Shown here piece after piece: positions 34,027 through 41,755 of a DNA stretch of 64,000 nucleotides. This DNA comes from QQWI01 sp964522015 (GTDB taxonomy: Bacteria > Bacillota > Clostridia > Peptostreptococcales > Acidaminobacteraceae). Position 1 is the first letter of the stretch. Each line of letters opens with the position of its first letter. The notes under the pieces are model-generated. The model was not told the DNA's origin. It made no database searches and worked only from the letters and a program-made list of their open reading frames with translations. The position numbers were made by a program, and so were the translations under genes. The stretch is from assembly GCA_964522015.1 (NCBI GenBank), contig CAZFST010000024.1:1-64000 (forward strand), given 5' to 3'.

Positions 34027-34093
34027 TTGCTACCAGTAAAACATTTTTTCTATTTTTCTTAAATAGCCAAAAGGCATCTCCTAATTCTCTCAT
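34010..34093 (-). CDS. possible 27-aa small membrane peptide
   Basis: An ATG frame of 27 codons starts 5 bases after the stop of the PqqD-like gene. It begins MRELGDAFWLFKKNRKN and ends in a hydrophobic run LLVATVLAI. The positive-then-hydrophobic layout is that of a small membrane peptide. The ribosome site is weak (GAAGAG about 8 bases upstream), and the stop lies in the terminator stem. It may be a real peptide coupled to the PqqD-like gene, possibly its substrate, or chance. No family is recognised. Confidence 0.35.
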   Translation of the reverse strand: MRELGDAFWLFKKNRKNVLLVATVLAI

Positions 34094-34098
34094 TTAAC

Positions 34099-34449
34099 TT
34101 ACTCTTCTATTAAAAATCCTTGGTTAATTAAATCCTGACAAAGATTGCGAACCCCTTCAAGACATTCTGAAGTTTCAACCTTAATGAGACTTTGCACCGT
34201 GTCAACGACATCCTCTAAAGTACTTGGTACTTTAAGGGCATCCCATATAATAATCCCCATGGGATCTAAGGTATAATAATGGCCCCGCTTTTGATGGTGC
34301 AATCCCATTTCATCACTTAAATTGATGTGTGTAATGATGGGATTTTGGTAAAAACGAACACTTTCGCTGTATTTATTACTTGAACCCACAGAAAGGAGCT
34401 TTTCTTTAGATGGTCTTTGTTTTTTTCCATGTTCTATGGAATCTGGCAT
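34099..34449 (-). CDS. PqqD-like protein (RiPP recognition element fold)
   Basis: A 116-residue protein. The last ~85 residues have the PqqD/RRE pattern: a short beta segment (INLSDEMGLHHQKRGHYYTLDPMGIIIWDAL), then helices (TLEDVVDTVQSL, CLEGVRNLCQDLINQGFLIEE). RRE domains bind leader peptides of ribosomally made peptides and present them to modifying enzymes, but solitary PqqD-like proteins also occur. No radical SAM or other modifying enzyme is next to it; the nearest functional hint is the tiny ORF right behind it. AAAGGAG precedes the ATG. Confidence 0.72.
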   Translation of the reverse strand: MPDSIEHGKKQRPSKEKLLSVGSSNKYSESVRFYQNPIITHINLSDEMGLHHQKRGHYYTLDPMGIIIWDALKVPSTLEDVVDTVQSLIKVETSECLEGVRNLCQDLINQGFLIEE

Positions 34450-34726
34450 GATAGGCTCCTTTGTAAAATTTCAGTAAGATGATAGATGCTGTCTAAACAT
34501 TGCTTTAGAGAGCTTCGTTTAGAATCAGTATACACAACCATAGCCGTTTAATCATGAAAACTTGATGAATTCATAAAATTTCGCCCTGTTTTTATAAAAA
34601 AGTTCGACCAGTGAAAAGTTCCTATCCAAATGCATAAATATTTTTCGAAGGGGTATAATTTCAAAATGAAATAGTCTTTTTGCAGATAATATAATCAGAT
34701 GCTTGTTAAGCCTACAGGAGAAAACT

Positions 34727-35815
34727 ATGCGCTATCTACCACTGGAGTTCGTCACCATAAATCAAGTGTTAGCACAACCCATCTACGACAAAAAATTTGT
34801 TGAGCAACTTTTTGATGATGGACACCTGAACGGCACGCGCATAGAGGCACTTAAAAGGTTGGGTTATTATTCCGTCTATGTGAAAGAAGAAGATAAGCCA
34901 GACATCAAGAACTCCATTCACCACGATACACTAAGCGCACTCTATACTGAGTGTTCAGAACTGTTCCTTCTTTTACAGGGCTTTACCCAATCAATGAAGA
35001 GAAATACCAAATTAAATTTTTCGATTGATCAGACAAAACGGTTGAATGCCAGTATTTTGTCATTGGAACCCATAGTCGATCAAGTGATTCTAGTATTATT
35101 AAAAGATTCTTCACCACTGATTCACATGTACGAAAGCAAATCAATTTTTCTCTATCCAGTACAACATGCCGTCCAAACCGCTGTATTTGCTGTCAAAATT
35201 GGACTTAAGCGGAATCTAAACATGCAAGCGCTTCGAAATCTATTTATGGGAGCTCTATTAAATGACGTAGGTTACCTATTGATAAAAGAATTTGATCCTT
35301 TTAAAATTGGCCGTATTTATGGCGATCAAAAGGAAGATTTAAACTCCCATGTTAGATATACTTATGATTTGATCTCACAATGTGAGACCGTCAATAATAC
35401 AACCCGAACCATCTGTATGCAACACCACGAAAAAGAGGATGGTACTGGCTATCCTAGTGGCCTTACTAGTGAAAAGATTAATCCACTTTCAAAAGTCCTT
35501 AGTGCTTGCATCGCTTTTGATGCATTAATATCCGATAGACCCTACAGACCAGCTTATCCCATTCATAAAGCACTAAAAATTATGACTGATATGGTGGGTT
35601 CGTCCTTTGACAGTTTAGTGATAGAACAACTTAGATTAACCGTTGCCCCTTTTCCATTAGGTACAATTATTACTTATAACAAAGAAGTTGGATGTGTTAT
35701 CGCATATGAGGATAAGACAAATATGCCAATCATTGAATTTGCTAATGGTTCAAAGATTTCATATAACTCCATGGGGGATTATGTCGTGGGGCTTAAGTTC
35801 AAACTTTCAACGTAG
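34727..35815 (+). CDS. degenerate HD-GYP-domain protein
   Basis: A 362-residue relative of the HD-GYP protein at 28893, with the same N-terminal region followed by an HD-GYP domain. The diagnostic HDIGK motif is replaced by NDVGY (GALLNDVGYLL; Asn179 in place of the metal-binding His), while HHEKEDGTGYPSGL and the downstream ..IAFDALISDRPYR remain. Loss of a metal ligand predicts no phosphodiesterase activity, so it may be a c-di-GMP receptor or partner. The start at 34727 has CAGGAG 6 bases upstream; the longest frame begins 8 codons earlier without one. Confidence 0.85.
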   Translation: MRYLPLEFVTINQVLAQPIYDKKFVEQLFDDGHLNGTRIEALKRLGYYSVYVKEEDKPDIKNSIHHDTLSALYTECSELFLLLQGFTQSMKRNTKLNFSIDQTKRLNASILSLEPIVDQVILVLLKDSSPLIHMYESKSIFLYPVQHAVQTAVFAVKIGLKRNLNMQALRNLFMGALLNDVGYLLIKEFDPFKIGRIYGDQKEDLNSHVRYTYDLISQCETVNNTTRTICMQHHEKEDGTGYPSGLTSEKINPLSKVLSACIAFDALISDRPYRPAYPIHKALKIMTDMVGSSFDSLVIEQLRLTVAPFPLGTIITYNKEVGCVIAYEDKTNMPIIEFANGSKISYNSMGDYVVGLKFKLST

Positions 35816-35846
35816 CGTTCACCATTTTGGGTGAACGCTTTTTCTT
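35814..35846. terminator. terminator between convergent genes
   Basis: A 10-bp stem, AGCGTTCACC with GGTGAACGCT, followed by TTTTTCTTTTTTT on the plus strand. It begins at the stop codon of the degenerate HD-GYP gene. Confidence 0.85.
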
Positions 35847-35864
35847 TTTTTAGTCTCTTTTCAC

Positions 35865-36698
35865 TCAGTTTTTTTTCTGGGTTAGCTCTAGTATTGCAGA
35901 TTTATTATGACTATTTATTAAGATAAACAAGCCGCTTATCCCAATAATTACGCCATAAAGCAAAGGCCCCCTTACAAAATTGGATAGGGGTGTGGCACCA
36001 GAGAATTCCCTGAAATAGAAAATAATCAGTCGTCCAACTGAAAAGGACAGACAAAAGAAAGCTAAAATCACACCATCTTTATTCAACCATGATTTAGGTA
36101 ATTGTCTATTTCTTAAGTAGCTCAAATAAAAGGTCAAACAAACTGCAAAAAAAGCGGCTCCTACTTCATAAAGCTGCGTTGGATGTCTTAAGGACTGGGT
36201 CGTATCTTTGAATAACCCAAGCAAAGAGCTACCACCTAAAGTTCTAGCAAAAAAGTTTTGTTCAGCCCGCTCAAAATGCATAGCCCAAGGTACAGATGTG
36301 ACCACTCCATAACAGCAACCATTAAAAAAACAACCTAATTTTGAGAGCATAATCGCAATACCCAAATGTGGTACCAGTTGGTCGGCTATACCAAGGCGTC
36401 TTAATTGCATATACTTTCCGATGATGAACCAAATCATTAATGCCATTATCAGTCCACCATAAAGAGAAAAATTGACCAGCTTCAGTGCCCATAACCTTGA
36501 TGGTACAGCCATGATTCTAGCAGGGTATAAAGCAGCGTACAAAAGCCTAGAGCCTATAAAAAACGACAAAACAACAAGCACATCCACTAAAAAGATGTGC
36601 TTGTAACTTAACTGACATCGTTTGAGTATGACAGTAGATATGACTGTCATATAAATAGCTGCTAGCCAGTTCCAAAAAACATAGGCACTCACAATCAT
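35865..36698 (-). CDS. divergent Lgt-like membrane protein
   Basis: A 277-residue protein with about seven membrane segments and the layout of prolipoprotein diacylglyceryl transferase. Recognisable motifs are SRLLYA, LYGGLI, GCFFNGCCYG and HPTQLYE. Several catalytic positions differ from Lgt: the HGGL histidine is Tyr, and the GRxGNFxNGE block reads KLGCFFNGCC, so the usual Arg and Glu are lost. It is thus a paralogue, probably with another substrate or role. Its ATG shares one base with the stop of the upstream lipoprotein gene (TAATG), a tight translational coupling. Confidence 0.8.
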   Translation of the reverse strand: MIVSAYVFWNWLAAIYMTVISTVILKRCQLSYKHIFLVDVLVVLSFFIGSRLLYAALYPARIMAVPSRLWALKLVNFSLYGGLIMALMIWFIIGKYMQLRRLGIADQLVPHLGIAIMLSKLGCFFNGCCYGVVTSVPWAMHFERAEQNFFARTLGGSSLLGLFKDTTQSLRHPTQLYEVGAAFFAVCLTFYLSYLRNRQLPKSWLNKDGVILAFFCLSFSVGRLIIFYFREFSGATPLSNFVRGPLLYGVIIGISGLFILINSHNKSAILELTQKKN

Positions 36699-37396
36699 TA
36701 TTGGCCCTTAGTTGCTTTCCAAGTACCTGAGATCATAACATCAGAACCTGTAAAATCCTTATACTCAACATTGCTTGATGTCATTTTGAACGTTCCTTGA
36801 AGCAACCCATCTTTAAGAATTTCACCTTCAAATAGAGTCATTAGAGTTTCATTTTCTTGAACTTGGGAATTAGACATGGTCAATTTTCCAGGTTCATGGG
36901 TTAGTTCATACGCCTCATCCGTGGCCTCTTCGCATTCGTAATCTGGAAACGCAGTTGCAAAATCGACTTTAGCAGTGGCTGTCATCACATTATCAGCGCC
37001 TTTAGTGATGATAATGGTCAGTGGCACCTCTTTACCAATGGTGGCTTTTCCTTTTGCAAGGGCTTCTTCAAACTGTTTACGGGTTTCTGCATCATTTAAA
37101 TCAATCTCTTCGCAGGCCTCTTTATTCTCACCTGTAACTTCCGGGATAGAGCTTGGATCATCAAGGGCTTTTTGCATATAAGTCATCAGGGGTGAGTCTT
37201 GTATAATAAAAACCCCCGTGTAGGTGCCAGCTTCAAGTTCTATCTTTGGCGCTAAAATATTCAGTGGCGAGCCCCCACCACTATCACTGCATCCAGTTAA
37301 GGTTAGTACCAATAATAGCAATACCAACCCCACTGAAAGATAACGCCTGTTCGTTCCCAATTTTCTTATTTCATTTTCAACAGTTTGTTTTCCCAT
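36698..37396 (-). CDS. lipoprotein of unknown function
   Basis: A 232-residue protein with a signal peptide and the lipobox LTGC (Cys36), followed by a Gly/Ser linker (SDSGGGS). The mature domain is soluble, beta-rich and acidic, and I do not recognise it. Its end (DFTGSDVMISGTWKATKG) resembles the last strand of a lipocalin-like or calycin barrel, but this is weak. GAAGGGAG precedes the ATG. It is coupled to the Lgt-like gene, which hints that the two act together at the membrane. Confidence 0.8.
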   Translation of the reverse strand: MGKQTVENEIRKLGTNRRYLSVGLVLLLLVLTLTGCSDSGGGSPLNILAPKIELEAGTYTGVFIIQDSPLMTYMQKALDDPSSIPEVTGENKEACEEIDLNDAETRKQFEEALAKGKATIGKEVPLTIIITKGADNVMTATAKVDFATAFPDYECEEATDEAYELTHEPGKLTMSNSQVQENETLMTLFEGEILKDGLLQGTFKMTSSNVEYKDFTGSDVMISGTWKATKGQ

Positions 37397-37460
37397 GACC
37401 CTTCTCCCTTCATTTTACCCTTAACTTCCTATGTAAGAAATGACTACTATCTCACCTCAT

Positions 37461-37540
37461 ACCCAGTTTTCAAATTCTAAAGCTACTTTTCATAGACATA
37501 AGCTACTTTTCATATTCTAAAGCTACTTTTCAAATTTTAT
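37461..37540. repeat. four tandem 20-bp iterons before the TetR gene
   Basis: Three close copies of AGCTACTTTTCAtAttctAA start at 37481, 37501 and 37521. A more diverged copy starts at 37461. The array ends 1 base before the -35 box of the tetR-like promoter. A 20-bp period is nearly two helical turns, so bound proteins would sit on roughly one face. Confidence 0.75.
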
Positions 37541-37541
37541 C

Positions 37542-37582
37542 TTGACAGAGAATGATTATCATCTTATACTGAACACAGTTCA
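37542..37582 (+). promoter_or_regulatory. tetR-like promoter with Fur-like box and TetR-type operator
   Basis: TTGACA (37542-37547) and TATACT (37565-37570) are 17 bases apart. The spacer contains GAATGATTATCAT, which with its flank agrees with the Fur 7-1-7 box at 13 of 15 positions. Overlapping the end of the -10 box is TGAAC-ACA-GTTCA (37570-37582), a dyad repeated before the MFS gene. The layout predicts repression by both an iron-sensing Fur and the TetR-family protein itself. Confidence 0.7.
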
Positions 37583-37598
37583 ATTAAAGAGGTGATAC

Positions 37599-38153
37599 AT
37601 GCCAAAAGTTATATTACAACCCAAAGAAACCATTTTGAAAGTCGCACGAGAAATTTTGGAGACCGAAGGCTATTCTGCCCTTAGTATCCGATCCCTTGCC
37701 AATAAAAGTGGCGTTTCAGTCGGAACGATTTATAATTACTTTCAAGATAAAAACACACTTGACCATTATTTAATGAGTACATTTTGGCGTGATTTTGAGT
37801 TAGCAGTGGAAGCAATTTGCATGGATCAACAATTGGACTTCTTTACACAACTTGAAATGATTCATTATAAAATGGCCGACTTTATGCAGCTGTTTCAAAG
37901 TCTTTTCAGTACCGCCTTAGAAAGCCGGAACTACCAATATTCACAACAAGACAGGGAAGAAAAAAACGCCATGCAAATGCGAATTGCTCAATCCATTGAA
38001 AAAGCCCTATGTTTTAGCTACCCTAACCTTGATGTAGGATTAAGCCCCTCAGAAATTACCGCTTGGATCTTAAATAGCCTGATGATGGTTAGTCACTTAA
38101 GAAGTATGACTTACCAACAGCTGGTCAAAATCATTAAAACCGTTATACAATAG
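37599..38153 (+). CDS. TetR-family transcriptional regulator
   Basis: A 184-residue regulator with an N-terminal helix-turn-helix (LSIRSLANKSGVSVGTIYNYF, residues ~27-47) and a helical ligand-binding domain. Its gene starts 16 bases after the dyad TGAAC-N3-GTTCA, and the same dyad precedes the next gene, so it likely represses itself and the export operon. An effector could be a haem, siderophore or drug carried by the pumps, but this is inference from the neighbours and the Fur-like box. Confidence 0.9.
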   Translation: MPKVILQPKETILKVAREILETEGYSALSIRSLANKSGVSVGTIYNYFQDKNTLDHYLMSTFWRDFELAVEAICMDQQLDFFTQLEMIHYKMADFMQLFQSLFSTALESRNYQYSQQDREEKNAMQMRIAQSIEKALCFSYPNLDVGLSPSEITAWILNSLMMVSHLRSMTYQQLVKIIKTVIQ

Positions 38154-38165
38154 TTTGATTCTAAG

Positions 38166-38187
38166 AGATGTCATTGGCATCTTTTTT
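38166..38187 (+). terminator. short terminator/attenuator after the tetR-like gene
   Basis: A small stem, AGATGtC with GgCATCT, followed by six T. It separates the regulator from the second operator and the MFS gene. Confidence 0.5.
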
Positions 38188-38199
38188 ATGAACTTTAAC

Positions 38200-38212
38200 T
38201 GAACAGTGTTCA
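38200..38212 (+). promoter_or_regulatory. second TetR-type operator before the MFS gene
   Basis: TGAAC-AGT-GTTCA, the same arms as at 37570-37582, lies 15 bases before the MFS start codon and just upstream of its AGGAGG. Confidence 0.65.
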
Positions 38213-38227
38213 CTTTAGGAGGAAACA

Positions 38228-39964
38228 ATGACAACTGCTTTAAAAAAACCAATTAGTACCGCCATGATTCTAACCATCTTCTTACTGGGCATATTTATGG
38301 GAGCACTAGACAGTGGTATCGTGTCACCTGCACGGGAAATTATTCAAAACAGCTTTGGGGTGGACGCTGGGTATGGCACCTGGATGATCACCATCTACAC
38401 CCTGTTTTATGCAGTCAGTATGCCCATCGTCAGTAAGTTTTCTGATCGATTTGGCTTTAAACCAGTCTATATCATCAGTATCTCACTATTTGGTATCGGC
38501 TCATTTTTAGTTGGCATGTCAAACTTCTTTGGGACATTCGAATTTTTCTTAGTAGCCCGTGTCATTCAAGCCATTGGCGCTGGCGGCATCATCCCTATTG
38601 CCAATTCGGCAATCAGTCAAAGTTATCCTGAAGAAAAGCGTGGATTTGCCCTAGCCATGATTGGTGGGATGTACGGTATCGGCACCATCCTTGGCCCAAC
38701 AGTAGGCAGTGGTATTTTACAATTTGTCGGCGTAGAATTTTGGGGCTGGTTATTCTTAATCAACGTGCCAATCAGCATCCTTATTGTCTATCTCTCTAAA
38801 AACTTAGTCAGCGTTAAACAAACACAGCTTCCAAATGGCAAACCAGCCAGTATGGATGCCCTGGGCGCCCTGATTTTAACAGGTGTCATTGCAAGTTTAA
38901 TGTACGCCCTCACAAAATTAGATTTATTTGATATTGCCAATAGCATTCAAAAGACAAGTGTATGGCCATTTTTACTGATTTTCTTAGCCCTTCTACCAAT
39001 CCTCATTCTAGTGGAACGTAAGGCCAAAGACCCCATTCTCAACCTCAAGTACTTCATCAATCCACAAATACTAAAAACCATGATTATCGGTTTCTTTGTG
39101 GGCGTTGGCATGATGGGTATGGTCTTTGTTCCTCAATTTGGAGAGAATGTTCTTAAGCTTAAAGCCGGAACCGGTGGCTATCTGATTACCCTACTGGCTA
39201 TCTTTTCAGGAGTAGCTGCGCCAATCAGCGGTAAAATCATCGATCGATACGGTGCAAAAGTGACCCTACTCATTGGATTTGCTTTTACAATTTTCGGTAC
39301 TATTTGGATGGCGCTCGTTGTGACTCAGCAGCTTTCCTTTATAACTTTGATGGTTGGTCTGGCTCTTATGGGTCTGGGGGTCGGCTTCTCAATGGGAGCA
39401 CCGCTCAATTACTTGATTCTTAACGCCGTCCCTAAAGAGGAAAGCACAACGGCCCTTGCCACCCTATCTGTGGTTCGATCAGTTGGCGTTACCCTCTCAC
39501 CAAGTCTTATGATTGGTTTTATCGTAGCAGCTGCCAAAAGTTTGCAAGATAACTTAATGACTGTTGTCACCACAATCTTTGAACCCATCATGCCAAAGGG
39601 CATGAGCTTAAATAGTATGATGAGTTCATCAGCAGGTGCTGATCCATCGGCTATAAATCCTTTCGAAGCCTTAAAATCAGCTGATGTCACCACCATAACA
39701 GATGCTCTCAATGGTGCAATTGCAACAAATTTACCTTCACAAGTAAAACCTATCATTGAGGATGCATTGATTAAAAGTAGCGATCTGATACAGACCACCT
39801 TTCAAAGTACTTTGAATGATGGGTATAAATTAATGTTCATTGCTTCAGCAGTGATTGCCATGATTGGCTTTGGGGTAACACTCCTACTAAAAGAAACCAA
39901 AATCCAAACTAAAGGAGCTCAAAATGAACCAAATAACCTTCCAGAAAGCACTACAGCAGTTTGA
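38228..39964 (+). CDS. MFS efflux transporter, DHA2 (14-TM) type
   Basis: A 578-residue proton-coupled exporter. It shows the DHA2 pattern: LDSGIVSPA in TM1, the loop motif SKFSDRFGFKPVYI after TM2, RVIQAIGAGGIIPIANSAI, and GWRW-like WGWLFLINVPISILIVYL. A long polar loop of about 90 residues lies before the last membrane segment (about 445-535), which is unusual in simple drug pumps. TTTAGGAGG precedes the ATG. The end overlaps the next gene by 41 bases. The substrate is unknown; iron control suggests a haem, siderophore or metal-related compound. Confidence 0.88.
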   Translation: MTTALKKPISTAMILTIFLLGIFMGALDSGIVSPAREIIQNSFGVDAGYGTWMITIYTLFYAVSMPIVSKFSDRFGFKPVYIISISLFGIGSFLVGMSNFFGTFEFFLVARVIQAIGAGGIIPIANSAISQSYPEEKRGFALAMIGGMYGIGTILGPTVGSGILQFVGVEFWGWLFLINVPISILIVYLSKNLVSVKQTQLPNGKPASMDALGALILTGVIASLMYALTKLDLFDIANSIQKTSVWPFLLIFLALLPILILVERKAKDPILNLKYFINPQILKTMIIGFFVGVGMMGMVFVPQFGENVLKLKAGTGGYLITLLAIFSGVAAPISGKIIDRYGAKVTLLIGFAFTIFGTIWMALVVTQQLSFITLMVGLALMGLGVGFSMGAPLNYLILNAVPKEESTTALATLSVVRSVGVTLSPSLMIGFIVAAAKSLQDNLMTVVTTIFEPIMPKGMSLNSMMSSSAGADPSAINPFEALKSADVTTITDALNGAIATNLPSQVKPIIEDALIKSSDLIQTTFQSTLNDGYKLMFIASAVIAMIGFGVTLLLKETKIQTKGAQNEPNNLPESTTAV

Positions 39965-40586
39965 TAAAGAAGCCTGCACTGAGATGGTAATCACAGCCTT
40001 AGAGACTCAAGCAATTGATATTGTGAGCCTATACGCAGATATCATCGTGCCGTCTCTCAATGGCATTGCCACTGATTCACAGCCCCAACAGATTCCAATC
40101 TGGGCCGAACACGTTCAAAGCGCCATCGTCCGAGGTGTCATGGAAATAGCTTACCCTTACCTATTAAAAGAATCAAAAAATGTTCAAACTAGCGGGAATG
40201 TTCCAAACCATAAACCAAAGGCGGTCATCTTTTGTCTGACAGAAGAGTATCATGAAATTGGAGCACGGATGACAACAGACTACTTGACACTTTTAGGATT
40301 TGAAACGATTTTCATCGGTGCAAATACACCTATCAACGAAGCCCTAGACGCCATACAAATTCTTAACCCACGGTTAGTATGCATCAGCGTCACTAATTAC
40401 TACCACCTTTCAAGACTTCAACATTTCCTTGCAGATGTTTCAGAACTTAAACTTCAAAAGCAGTTTATAACGGCTGTCGGCGGTTATGCCATTGACCATA
40501 CGCCAGATGCCAAAAGCGCCATCAAAGCAGATTACTTTATCACTGGCTATGAAGACCTAAAAGCTTTAAAGGAGGCCATCTTATGA
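39924..40586 (+). CDS. stand-alone cobalamin-binding protein
   Basis: A 220-residue protein built like the cobalamin module of methionine synthase or of CarH-type regulators. A helical cap (about residues 1-85) precedes a Rossmann-like B12 domain with the cobalt-ligand histidine in TEEYHEIGARM, then SVTNYYHL and VGGYAI. The usual DxHxxG appears as ExYHEIG, so the His and Gly are kept. There is no DNA-binding or methyltransferase partner domain. It has its own AAAGGAG, overlaps the MFS gene by 41 bases and the permease gene by 4, and so belongs firmly to the export operon. It could sense corrinoid, light or redox state, or bind a corrinoid cargo. Confidence 0.82.
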   Translation: MNQITFQKALQQFDKEACTEMVITALETQAIDIVSLYADIIVPSLNGIATDSQPQQIPIWAEHVQSAIVRGVMEIAYPYLLKESKNVQTSGNVPNHKPKAVIFCLTEEYHEIGARMTTDYLTLLGFETIFIGANTPINEALDAIQILNPRLVCISVTNYYHLSRLQHFLADVSELKLQKQFITAVGGYAIDHTPDAKSAIKADYFITGYEDLKALKEAIL

Positions 40587-41755
40587 GGCTTAGTTTACAC
40601 ATTGCCCTCAGGTTTTTGACCTCCAGTAAGGGCCAAACATTTATGATTGCCATCGGTATTGCCGTAGGTATCTCGGTTCAAATATTTATAGGTTCTTTAA
40701 TTCAAGGACTCCAAATTAGCTTGATTGATGCAACAATTGGCAAAGCATCTCATATTACAATTCTGCCAACAGAAAAAAATACCCCCATTGAAGATACCAG
40801 TGCTATTGAAACATGGCTATCCGATAATTTCACTGAAATCACGGCTATTTCTCCAACCATCACCAAAGGGGCTTTTATAGATTTAGAGGACACCACTGAA
40901 CAAATTGTATTTCGTGGTTTTGATATGTCAAAGTCAAATGCCATTTACAAATGGTCAGAATCACTGGTGGAAGGTCAGGTCACCCTACAGGATGACCAAG
41001 TGTTAATCGGTATGGATCTCGCAAAAGAGAATGATATTGCAATCGGGGATACCCTAGAAATGATTATCCCAGGCAGCCAAAGCAAAGAACCAGTCCCTGT
41101 GACAGTGATTGGCATCTTAGATTTTAAAGTGGCACAGCTTAATAAAACCTGGGTCATTGGCAATCTAAGTGATGCTAAGGTTTACTTCGAATTCAGCGAT
41201 GATGGTAGTACAGCCATTGAAACTCAAATTTCAGAAGCTTTTGATGCGGATACCATCGCCACAACAATGTCTGATCAAAATGACATCGAAACAATTCAAT
41301 TTGATAATTGGAAGGCTCAAAATGCACAGTTACTCAGTGGTCTAAGCGGTCAAAGTTCTTCTAGTTATATCATTCAAGTCTTTGTCGTCATTTCAGTGGT
41401 ACTGGGCATTGCCAGTGTTCTTGCCATCACTGTGCTTCAAAAGTCAAGGCAACTGGGTATTTTGAAGGCCATGGGTATCAACGACCGCTCGGCAAGTCTT
41501 GTCTTTCTCTTTCAGGGCATGATTCTTGGTATATTAGGCGGTATCTTAGGCATTCTCTTTGGTCTTGGTCTTCTTTGGTCCTTTACACAGTTTGCTCTAA
41601 AACCTGATGGTACCCCTGTTGTACCAATTTTCATCAATCTACAATTTATTGGCTTATCGGGATTGATTGCTGTGATTGCATCCACACTAGCATCCGTGGT
41701 GCCTGCTCTTAAGTCACGGAAACTATCCGTAATCGAGGTGATTAAAAATGGCTAA
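40583..41755 (+). CDS. FtsX/MacB-type ABC transporter permease
   Basis: A 390-residue permease with one N-terminal membrane segment (GQTFMIAIGIAVGISVQIFI), a ~220-residue extracytoplasmic domain and three C-terminal membrane segments. This is the LolC/MacB topology. The C-terminal FtsX core reads KSRQLGILKAMGINDRSASLVF. The ATG overlaps the previous stop (ATGA), and the last 8 bases overlap the ATPase gene. Mechanotransmission exporters of this type extract lipophilic substrates from the membrane. Confidence 0.88.
   Translation: MRLSLHIALRFLTSSKGQTFMIAIGIAVGISVQIFIGSLIQGLQISLIDATIGKASHITILPTEKNTPIEDTSAIETWLSDNFTEITAISPTITKGAFIDLEDTTEQIVFRGFDMSKSNAIYKWSESLVEGQVTLQDDQVLIGMDLAKENDIAIGDTLEMIIPGSQSKEPVPVTVIGILDFKVAQLNKTWVIGNLSDAKVYFEFSDDGSTAIETQISEAFDADTIATTMSDQNDIETIQFDNWKAQNAQLLSGLSGQSSSSYIIQVFVVISVVLGIASVLAITVLQKSRQLGILKAMGINDRSASLVFLFQGMILGILGGILGILFGLGLLWSFTQFALKPDGTPVVPIFINLQFIGLSGLIAVIASTLASVVPALKSRKLSVIEVIKNG

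Noticed and set aside
34470..34577. 35-codon minus-strand frame overlapping the start of the PqqD-like gene as a precursor peptide
   Set aside because: It lacks a ribosome site, contains no leader-like pattern, and probably spans the promoter of the PqqD-like gene.
37461..37540. Iterons as a plasmid-type replication origin or CRISPR array
   Set aside because: There is no Rep gene, the repeats are directly abutting without spacers, and they border a clear promoter.
39409..39798. 129-codon frame antisense to the MFS gene
   Set aside because: It is a shadow of a well-supported transporter gene, with no ribosome site and no recognisable product.
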